Below, piece after piece: positions 51,652 through 58,487 of a stretch of 64,000 nucleotides of DNA. How positions within the stretch are numbered: position 1 is the stretch's first letter; every line of letters begins with the position of its first letter. The translations under genes and the position numbers were made by a program. The DNA comes from CBDCWQ01 sp965223435. GTDB lineage: Bacteria; Myxococcota; Kuafuiibacteriia; Kuafuiibacteriales; Kuafuiibacteriaceae. The stretch is taken from positions 248,001 to 312,000 of the forward strand of contig CBDCWQ010000018.1 of NCBI GenBank assembly GCA_965223435.1. The letters run 5' to 3'. Below the pieces are notes generated by a model. The model saw only the letters and a program-made list of their open reading frames with translations, was not told where the DNA came from and did not search any database.

Positions 51652-53844
51652 ATGGGAGCAATCCGCGCTCCGAAATCACACGCTCGAAGGGGTCTGTGTG
51701 CGCTTTTTCTCTTCGTGGCATTGGCCTCGAGCGGGACGGCTATAGCCCAGGCCAATCCGCAGCAAACCGAACAGGGTGATGGCGATGCCCAAAAGAACGT
51801 GGGGGACGAGACGTCGGCCGATCGTTCAGGGCAAAACAAGGCAGCAGGCAAAAAAGAGGAGGGTGATAAAGACGCCGAGGGTGATTCGACTGAGGAGGTG
51901 CTCGAAGAGGTGCAGGCGCCTGAAGAGGAAACCGAGATTCCGATGCCTCCGGCGCCTAAAGAGGCGCCCCCCAAAGAGATTCCGCTCGACGATATTCCCT
52001 CACTTCGAGAGGAAAAACGGACGCCGAAGGTGACATCTATCGCTGGGGCCATGCGGGAAAAGGATGGTCGCCTCATCGATCTTCCCAGTGAAGAAGACTT
52101 AGCCACAAGATTGGCCGCCCGGGCTGAATACGTGCGTTCCGGTGACGAGACTGCGGCCGACGACGAGCTCGCGGTTGTTGAAGAAATTCGGTTTTCATTG
52201 AACGCGCGCAACGTGATCGTAGGCTCAGCCGCATTGATCCGTGAGGCTCGTCAGGCAAAAGAGGCTGGTGCCTTTGCTCGCGCTGTACAATTGGCCGATT
52301 CAGCCGCGAAGCTATCACCCGATCTACAGGCAGCGCACTGGATGCGAATTCTTGCGTATGCGTCGCATGATTGGACCCAGTTTGCCCGTATTTTTGACGC
52401 CAGCGTAGATCTCTTGGAATCGAAGACAGGCAGTTTTCGCAACGTTGTGACATTGCTCGCGAATCTGATTCTGTTCCTTGCGTTTTCGGTGATGGGGACG
52501 ATGGTGGTCTACGCGCTCATTCAGGCGCTCAAGTATTTCCGTTATGCGGCTCACGATTTGGCGGAACGGGCGCCGAGCTTTGTCAAAGGCAGAGACACTT
52601 TGGTGCTTTTGGTGGTGTTGTTGTTCGTTCCGGTTGTTTTGCAGTTGGGTTGGGCCGTTCTGATCTTGTTTGCGCTTCTGGTGACCATTGCATACCAATC
52701 ATCGCGGGAACGGATTCTTTCGGGGTTGATGGTGGCGATTCTCGCGGGGGCGCCGTGGATCATCTACTTCGCGACCCCCATTTTGGGTTTTCCGGGCACC
52801 GTGGCGGACTCGATGGTCACCGTCATGAGTGAGGCGTTCTCACAAGAGGAAGAACAGCGCCTTGAATCCGAAACCCATCGCAAGGACAAGCGGTTCGTCG
52901 ATAGCGCGCTGATTCTCGCGTTTAGGAGTCGAATGCGGGGTGATCTCAAGAAGGCCGAAAGCCAGTACCAACGTGCCCTTGAGGTCGATCGAGGGAACGT
53001 CCTTGCTCGAAACAATCTTGGCGTTGTCCAGTATCTCATGGGGCAACCGGAGCCAGCGGAGGCTTCGTTTCGGCAAGCGGTGCGGGCCAAGCGCTTGGCA
53101 GAACCGATGATCAACCTGGCGTCGATTATTCTTGAGGCGGGTGATTTTCAAGAGGCGAATACACTCCTGGACGGTGCTCGCAGGATCAATGCAGAGATCG
53201 CAGAACGCTACGACAAAAAGAGCAACAGCACGGCGACCAAGAGAAAACTGGTGGACGCAAGACTCACCGACGACTTCTTGTGGCGGCGCCTTTTGGACCT
53301 CCCCGAGGAGAAACGAAAGGCTATTGTGGGCCAGGTGTGGCGCGTCATCGGCAAAAAAGTGCCCACGCTCGCGATGCCCATTATGGCACTGGTGTTCTTG
53401 TTCGTTTCGGTGTTCCTCGTTCGGCGCTCGGCCAAGCTTTCAACGACGTGCGTCAAGTGCGGGTCCCCAGCGCCTCGAACACGCGAGCAGATATGCGTTC
53501 AGTGTGAATCGGTGTTTCATTCCACCTCTGCTGTCGAATCCAGGGTGCGCGAGGAAAAGGAAGTTGAAATTAGGCGCTATCATCGAAGATACAAGTTTAT
53601 AGAGCGGGTCTTATCTTTTTTCGCTGGCGCCGGCGACGTATTTTCTGAGCAGCCTTTGTCCGGTGTGTTGATCGTCTTTTTGGTGTTTTTGTCATTCTCC
53701 GGCATTCACTGGACCGATGGTTTCATTGCCCACCCATGGGAAATTTGGATCGACTCTACGGCTACGGTATTGAAGTCAGCGCTGTCCGCTTTGGTTCTCT
53801 TAGTCTTAAGCTTTTTTTCAGTCAAACGGGGTTTTGAGCGTTAG
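51652..53844 (+). CDS. Multi-TM protein with TPR repeats and a zinc ribbon
   Basis: 730 residues. A signal peptide (GLCALFLFVALASSGTAIAQA) precedes a strongly charged, low-complexity stretch (about residues 40-120, E/D/K rich). A helical region and three TM segments follow (LILFLAFSVMGTMVVYALI, LVLLVVLLFVPVVLQLGWAV, LMVAILAGAPWIIYFATP). TPR-like hairpins lie near residues 430-510 (AESQYQRALEVDRGN, LARNNLGVVQYLMG). After another TM helix (IMALVFLFVSVFLV) there is a zinc ribbon CVKCGS...ICVQCES (about 599-621), then two more TM helices at the end. Start: ATG 51652 with GGA 8 bases upstream. Role unknown; it begins a same-strand run with the PATAN protein (3 bases later) and the FecR-like protein. 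Confidence 0.77.
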   Translation: MGAIRAPKSHARRGLCALFLFVALASSGTAIAQANPQQTEQGDGDAQKNVGDETSADRSGQNKAAGKKEEGDKDAEGDSTEEVLEEVQAPEEETEIPMPPAPKEAPPKEIPLDDIPSLREEKRTPKVTSIAGAMREKDGRLIDLPSEEDLATRLAARAEYVRSGDETAADDELAVVEEIRFSLNARNVIVGSAALIREARQAKEAGAFARAVQLADSAAKLSPDLQAAHWMRILAYASHDWTQFARIFDASVDLLESKTGSFRNVVTLLANLILFLAFSVMGTMVVYALIQALKYFRYAAHDLAERAPSFVKGRDTLVLLVVLLFVPVVLQLGWAVLILFALLVTIAYQSSRERILSGLMVAILAGAPWIIYFATPILGFPGTVADSMVTVMSEAFSQEEEQRLESETHRKDKRFVDSALILAFRSRMRGDLKKAESQYQRALEVDRGNVLARNNLGVVQYLMGQPEPAEASFRQAVRAKRLAEPMINLASIILEAGDFQEANTLLDGARRINAEIAERYDKKSNSTATKRKLVDARLTDDFLWRRLLDLPEEKRKAIVGQVWRVIGKKVPTLAMPIMALVFLFVSVFLVRRSAKLSTTCVKCGSPAPRTREQICVQCESVFHSTSAVESRVREEKEVEIRRYHRRYKFIERVLSFFAGAGDVFSEQPLSGVLIVFLVFLSFSGIHWTDGFIAHPWEIWIDSTATVLKSALSALVLLVLSFFSVKRGFER

Positions 53845-53847
53845 GTC

Positions 53848-54972
53848 ATGGCGCTCAAAGGAACCATTCGAGATTTCGGCGTTGCCGACATTCTCCAGCT
53901 GATCAGTCACCAGTCCAAGACGGGTGCGCTGCTTCTTAGAAACGATACAGACGAGGTCCGTATCTATTTCAAGGAGGGCTCGATCGTACGCGCCGAGCAT
54001 ACCGAGGATCCGGCGGAGCGAATCTTAGGAACCTTGATGATTCGCGCAAACGTGTTGTCTGAGAGTCAACTTCGCCATGCGCTTCAAGAGCAACGACGTA
54101 CTCTCAAGCGCATCGGGGCAGTTCTGGTTGAGCTTGACTACGCAAACGCCGAAACGATCAAAGAATTTGCGACTCTGCAAATGACGGAGACGCTTTACGG
54201 GCTGTTCGATTGGCACGACGGAACCTATGAGTTTGAGGTCGCTCCAGTGGAGCCCTTTCTTGATGGCGTGGCCCCCATTGGCGCTGAGACCATTGTGATG
54301 AACGGCATGCGGATGGTGGACGAATGGCCTACGCTTCGTCGCAAGATTCCATCTTATGACCTCGAAATTGAGCGGGTTCGTCAGCTCCCGCCAAAGCCTT
54401 ATGAAGACCGAGAGTCGCAGGACCTCGCGGCCGGCATCGGTGAACAAGAGCGTTTGGTGTATTCGTTGTGCACCTTAGGACGTACCGTACAAGTGATCAT
54501 CGACCGCAGTCGCCTTGGAGAGTTCGAAGCTTGCCACACGTTGGCGGGATTGATTTCCCTTGGCTACTTAAGAATCGTACGTCCTTTTGAGGAGTTCGAG
54601 GAGGAAGAGGCGCCGGTCACCGGGCTCCCTGGGCCGGGCACTTCTATTGCGCGGGTCATGGTCCAGGCCACAGTGGTCGCCCTTGCGATTTTGGCGGTCG
54701 TTGAGAGTTTTTGGTTTTTTTGGGGCGCCGACGACCAGAAGGTCGAGTATCGGGTGAACGCGATTCAAGAGCACTCGTCTAAGGGGCAAATGCGTTTGCT
54801 CAGGCGAGCGGTTGAGGTTTATCGATTGGAAAACGGCGGCTACCCCGATTCTTTAGAGCAACTCGTGGACGCAGATATTGTGCGACAGGAGGATACTAAC
54901 TTTCCCTACGACCGCACATATTTCTACAAAGTCAGCGACGGAAAAGTCGTGCTTCTTCCACCGGTTTATTAG
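53848..54972 (+). CDS. PATAN (DUF4388) protein with TM helix and pseudopilin-like C-terminus
   Basis: 374 residues. The N-terminus is a PATAN/DUF4388 domain (ALKGTIRDFGVADILQLISHQSKTGALLL by position 2-30, YFKEGSIVRAEH), a module linked in Myxococcota and cyanobacteria to two-component and gliding/pilus regulation. A second helical region follows (about 75-190). One TM helix (about 270-292) connects to an extracytoplasmic tail containing AVEVYRLENGGYPDSLEQLV and FPYDRTYFYKVSDGKVVLLPP, which resembles the GspG-like type II secretion pseudopilin end. This joins a cytoplasmic regulatory domain to an outside pilin-like domain. Starts 3 bases after the preceding stop. Confidence 0.83.
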   Translation: MALKGTIRDFGVADILQLISHQSKTGALLLRNDTDEVRIYFKEGSIVRAEHTEDPAERILGTLMIRANVLSESQLRHALQEQRRTLKRIGAVLVELDYANAETIKEFATLQMTETLYGLFDWHDGTYEFEVAPVEPFLDGVAPIGAETIVMNGMRMVDEWPTLRRKIPSYDLEIERVRQLPPKPYEDRESQDLAAGIGEQERLVYSLCTLGRTVQVIIDRSRLGEFEACHTLAGLISLGYLRIVRPFEEFEEEEAPVTGLPGPGTSIARVMVQATVVALAILAVVESFWFFWGADDQKVEYRVNAIQEHSSKGQMRLLRRAVEVYRLENGGYPDSLEQLVDADIVRQEDTNFPYDRTYFYKVSDGKVVLLPPVY

Positions 54973-55068
54973 CAGTCTCCTGGCGATAGCTTCCGCCCAC
55001 GGGCCGGTCGGTGATTTTCGGACCGAGGCCCCGTTGGTGCCCGCTCGCCCAGGGCCTATGATGGGGGT

Positions 55069-55965
55069 GTGGGCACGAGCAACGTCATGTCAGGATTCAT
55101 TGTTTCTGCGATCATCGGAGGAGGGGGTGGCTACGCGCTTGGCCCGTTGATTCGGAGTATGAGCACCCCTTCGCCGCAGTCCGATCGAGCGCTTTACGAA
55201 CCCCCGGTCCGGATGCAGATCGAGGCCGTGGAGGGTTCTGTAGAGAATCTTTCTCCTGGCGGCCGATGGTCCCCGATGCGGCAGGGGGAGCTTGTGGAAC
55301 GGCCTATGGGCTTTCGGACCATTGGCCATTATTCTCGGGTGCAGCTTTCTTACCGAGGCAAACGCATTGTGCTGAGCCATAACGCACGCGTTCTCTTCGG
55401 TGCGCCTGGCAAACGAACGGGTCTTCAGCTTGATTCGGGCCTTATGCTGGTTCACTCCGATACGCGTCCGGTGACAACCCATATTCCTGGTGCTCTGGCT
55501 TCCCTCGGGGGAACGGCCTACGGGGTATGGGCAAATGGGGAACATCTTCGGGTGACGGTGCTGGATGGGCGCTTAAATTTTGTCGGAGGTACTGAAGCGG
55601 CCGTTGAATATCAAAAAGGACAGCAGCTCACGGTAGCCAAAGGCCAAAGCGAGGCGAAGCCCATCGATCCTCAGCTCACCATCACCCTTGGCTCTCGGAA
55701 ACGAAAAGTCGCGGGAACAACCTCTCCATGGGCCACGGTTCTTTACGCGGCCAAAGGCGATAAACTGACTGAGGTTGTGGTGTCTCAGACCGGCCGATTT
55801 GTTGCTGGACGAAGTCCGCCTGATGCTCTTTTTACGGTTGCAGCATTTGATGCCGCGGGTCGAATCGCTACGCCGGGCAAGCCCTCGGGCTCCGCCGATG
55901 AAGTGTTCGCTCGGTTGGCAGATGGCTCTTTTGCGCACACGCCCCTCTTGGTGGCCAATCACTGA
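55069..55965 (+). CDS. FecR-like membrane-anchored protein
   Basis: 298 residues. A short N-terminal hydrophobic anchor (SGFIVSAIIGGGGGYALGPLI) precedes a FecR-type domain (about 45-190), with the recurring pattern VEGSVENLSPGG, GFRTIGHYSRVQLSYRG, VTTHIPGALASLGGTAYGVW and VTVLDGRLNFVGG, followed by an extension of beta strands. FecR domains act periplasmically in signal transfer or as surface-linked modules; no sigma or anti-sigma gene is adjacent, so it is not a classic Fec system. GTG 55069 or ATG 55087 are both possible. Its last 125 bases recur, diverged, at 58303-58424. Confidence 0.75.
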   Translation: MGTSNVMSGFIVSAIIGGGGGYALGPLIRSMSTPSPQSDRALYEPPVRMQIEAVEGSVENLSPGGRWSPMRQGELVERPMGFRTIGHYSRVQLSYRGKRIVLSHNARVLFGAPGKRTGLQLDSGLMLVHSDTRPVTTHIPGALASLGGTAYGVWANGEHLRVTVLDGRLNFVGGTEAAVEYQKGQQLTVAKGQSEAKPIDPQLTITLGSRKRKVAGTTSPWATVLYAAKGDKLTEVVVSQTGRFVAGRSPPDALFTVAAFDAAGRIATPGKPSGSADEVFARLADGSFAHTPLLVANH

Positions 55966-56031
55966 ACCTTTCTACGTCGCGGGTCGTTGGCTCAACGAGG
56001 TTCGCTCTTCGCCAACCAAGAACGTCAGACC
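55841..56031. repeat. FecR-gene/ClpA-gene junction, copy A (pairs with 58303-58487)
   Basis: The 3' end of the FecR-like gene and, on the other strand, the last codons of a clpA-like gene (encoding GLTFLVGEERTSLSQRP) are joined here. The clpA part is an orphan tail; the intact gene ends at 58428. Against copy B, about 16 of 122 bases differ in the FecR part and 3 of 63 in the clpA part, and copy B lacks 6 bases (TGAACC at 55963-55968). Confidence 0.87.
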
Positions 56032-56211
56032 CGTACTCCGCGAAAACTCGATCGTGACAAAGAGGGTTACAAAATTGGCAAGATTTGTCAGCACTGTTTC
56101 ACCGTTCGTATTAGCCCACGCGATGGGAACATCGCCTTCCGGTGTCCCGTGTGCAAATGGAATCAAGGGGAGATCGGGCCTCAGTTGCAGGGTCCGACGC
56201 CGTTGTTCTGA
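55987..56211 (+). pseudogene. Zinc-ribbon gene fragment
   Basis: The frame ending at TGA 56209-56211 encodes ICQHCFTVRISPRDGNIAF then RCPVCKW, a clear CxxC...CxxC zinc ribbon. Its beginning runs into the duplicated junction, and only a TTG (55987) could start it, inside the repeat. It looks like the 3' end of a gene whose front was lost when the flanking DNA was rearranged; a tiny intact gene cannot be ruled out. It overlaps the end of the opposing LRR gene by 31 bases. Confidence 0.45.
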
Positions 56212-58190
56212 GAACAACCGCAGGACTTATTGAGTCGAACTGCGAAAGCCTGCACTTCGCACGCGCGGAGATTGGTGCGAGAGACGGACAATGCACCTCC
56301 GATGGAAGCGAGGTTTTCGAGTCCCGCAAGGCTGGTGAGTGCAGGGGTTCCCGACAGGGACCCTCCAATGTTCAATGTCCCTCCGACAGAAGTGAGGTTT
56401 TCTAGGCCCACAAGATTCGTCAGTGAGGGGTTGTTGTGGAAGCGCAATTCTCCACGGACGGAGCTCAGATTCTTGAATCCCGAAATGCCTGCGAGAGCCT
56501 CATTGCTCTCGACCATCAAGCTCCCTCTGATGGATGTGACGTTGTCCAGCCCCGAAATGCTTGCGAGGGCTTTGTTGTGTTCGATCGTCAAGGTTCCCTC
56601 GATAGACGTGAGGTTTTCGAAGCCTGCGAGGCTCGTGAGGCGATCGTTGCTCTGAATAGTGAGACGTCCGGCGATGAAGGTGAGGCACTCGACGCCCTCA
56701 AGGGTCGCGACGCCAATGTTTCTCACACGCAGCTCCGCATCGAGTGACGAACAGGCCCGCAGCTCAATCAGGCCCGCGGCGCTTTGAATGACGCGACGGC
56801 CACTGCAGCTGACAGCCCCGGTGCACACAACGTCGCATTTTGGTCCATAAAATCCTTCGTTGCAGGTACACATGGGCGCCCCCGACGTGTCGTCACAGCT
56901 TCCTTGCCCGGAGCAGCTCGCAGCGGTGCAAGCCGTGTTCTCGATGCAGTCGGGGCCGTGAAAGCCTTCGGCACAGGAAGCGCAGTTATCGTTTGAGTTC
57001 CACCCTGGATCGCACGTACAGACTGGGGTGCCTGAGGCGTCGCTACAGCTTCCGCGTCCGGCGCACGTGTCAAACACGCATATGGTGTCGCACGTTCCGG
57101 TTCCTCCGTTTTCAGAACAAGCACATTCCTTGTTCAGTCGATCGGCAAAAGCATCGGCTTCGCATGCGAGAAGCGTGGCGTTGTCCCTGATCGTGAGTTC
57201 TCCCCTGATCGATCGGAGCCCCTCAAGCCCCGTGAGGCGGGCGAGCGCCCTGTTGCCCGTGATGGTCAAATCTCTCCCTATGAAGGTGATGTTCTCGAGT
57301 CCTTCGAGATTGGTCAGCGCGCCGTTGTCTGTGATGGATACGGATGCGAAGCTGGAGAGGTTCGAAAGGTTCTCGAGTCCGCTGAGGCTGGTGAGGGCCG
57401 CGTTGCCATTGATCAGAACCCCCTCCTCGCTGTATTTGAGGCCATCGAGCCCTTTCAAACTGGTGAGAACCACGTTGTTCTCGATGACCAGGGTCCACAC
57501 AGACGTGAGACCTTCGAGCGCGGTGATGTCGGTGAGGCGATCGTTGGCGCTTATGCGCAATTCGACGTGGGAGGTCGTGATGTTCTCAAGACCTTTGAGG
57601 TTTGTGAGCGCATCGTTGTCTTGGATCGTCACAAAGTCCGAGGCGAGAGAGGCATTCTCGAGTGCTGTGATATCGCTGAGGATCTTGTTGCTCCGGATGG
57701 TGACGTCTCCGCCGATCGTTGCGAGGCTCTCGAGTCCATCGAGGTTGGCAAGAGCGTCGTTGTCCCGAATGATCAAGCTTCGTCCAATGCTGACAAGACT
57801 CTTAGGGCCATTAAGAGTCGTGAAGCTGTTGTCCGTGATCCGTAGGTCTCCCGCAATGGTGGTCACACACTCGAGTCCCACGAGTTCGGGCAAATCGCAT
57901 CGATCGATGCGCAAATCACCGTCGATGGACGAACAGTGCCTCAGCTGGAGCAACTCCGCTATGCTTGTGGGAGTGCGATGACCGTTGCAGGGCATGGCCT
58001 TGGTGCAGTCAATGTCGCAGTTCGCGCCATGGAATCCTTTTGCGCAGGCGCAGGCTGGGTCGCCTGGAGGGCAGCTGTTGATTGTGCCGGCGCGGTTCTG
58101 AATGTTGTTCGGGGTCTGAACTCTGACAGTCGCATCCCCACAAGCGGTCGATACCGCGATAAGAACCAAAATCAATAGCCACAAGACCAT
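56181..58190 (-). CDS. EGF / receptor-L-type leucine-rich lipoprotein
   Basis: 669 residues, ATG 58190, fixed by GAGGAGGG (58197-58204 on the plus strand) 6 bases upstream. A lipoprotein signal MVLWLLILVLIAVSTAC comes first, then CPPGDPACACAKGFHGANC (EGF-like). A leucine-rich, receptor-L-domain-type array of about 24-residue repeats (pattern LTSLxGLENLTSIxGxLxIxxN) follows. Next are two or three EGF-like modules (CAGRGSCSDASGTPVCTC, CSGQGSCDDTSGAPMCTC) and a second, shorter L-domain array. The two halves match each other (NGHRTPTSIAELLQLRHCSSIDGDLRI against SGRRVIQSAAGLIELRACSSLDAELRV by position), so the gene grew by internal duplication. Likely a surface adhesion or recognition protein. It lies between two copies of the FecR/clpA junction. 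Confidence 0.85.
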   Translation of the reverse strand: MVLWLLILVLIAVSTACGDATVRVQTPNNIQNRAGTINSCPPGDPACACAKGFHGANCDIDCTKAMPCNGHRTPTSIAELLQLRHCSSIDGDLRIDRCDLPELVGLECVTTIAGDLRITDNSFTTLNGPKSLVSIGRSLIIRDNDALANLDGLESLATIGGDVTIRSNKILSDITALENASLASDFVTIQDNDALTNLKGLENITTSHVELRISANDRLTDITALEGLTSVWTLVIENNVVLTSLKGLDGLKYSEEGVLINGNAALTSLSGLENLSNLSSFASVSITDNGALTNLEGLENITFIGRDLTITGNRALARLTGLEGLRSIRGELTIRDNATLLACEADAFADRLNKECACSENGGTGTCDTICVFDTCAGRGSCSDASGTPVCTCDPGWNSNDNCASCAEGFHGPDCIENTACTAASCSGQGSCDDTSGAPMCTCNEGFYGPKCDVVCTGAVSCSGRRVIQSAAGLIELRACSSLDAELRVRNIGVATLEGVECLTFIAGRLTIQSNDRLTSLAGFENLTSIEGTLTIEHNKALASISGLDNVTSIRGSLMVESNEALAGISGFKNLSSVRGELRFHNNPSLTNLVGLENLTSVGGTLNIGGSLSGTPALTSLAGLENLASIGGALSVSRTNLRACEVQAFAVRLNKSCGCSQNNGVGPCN

Positions 58191-58302
58191 GTTCTGCCCT
58201 CCTCTACGCGGTGTAGAGCAGTTTGGCCGAGTGGTTGGCAAGTGCTTTGACTCTCAAAGCTCGGCGGAGTGCCCCTTTGAAGCGAAAGCGTTTCGGATTT
58301 TA

Positions 58303-58487
58303 CAGCATTCGATGCCGCGGGTCGAATTGTCACGCCGCTCAAGCCGTCGGGTTCCGTCGGTGAAGTGTTTGCTCGGTTGGCAGATGGCTCCTTTGCGCGC
58401 ACACTCTTCTTGGTGGCCAATCACTTTCTACATCGCGGGGCGTTGGCTCAACGAGGTTCGCTCTTCGCCCACCAAGAACGTCAGACC
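58303..58487. repeat. FecR-gene/ClpA-gene junction, copy B
   Basis: The bases after 58303 encode a diverged FecR tail (FDAAGRIVTP, EVFARLADGSF) with no FecR gene before it, and no stop codon where copy A has one. They then run into the genuine 3' end of the clpA-like gene. With copy A it brackets the zinc-ribbon fragment and the LRR gene. Confidence 0.86.

Noticed and set aside
51192..52211. 339-codon minus-strand frame upstream of and inside the membrane TPR gene
   Set aside because: Ser/Arg-rich translation opposite the signal peptide and charged region of a well-supported gene; no motif or ribosome site.
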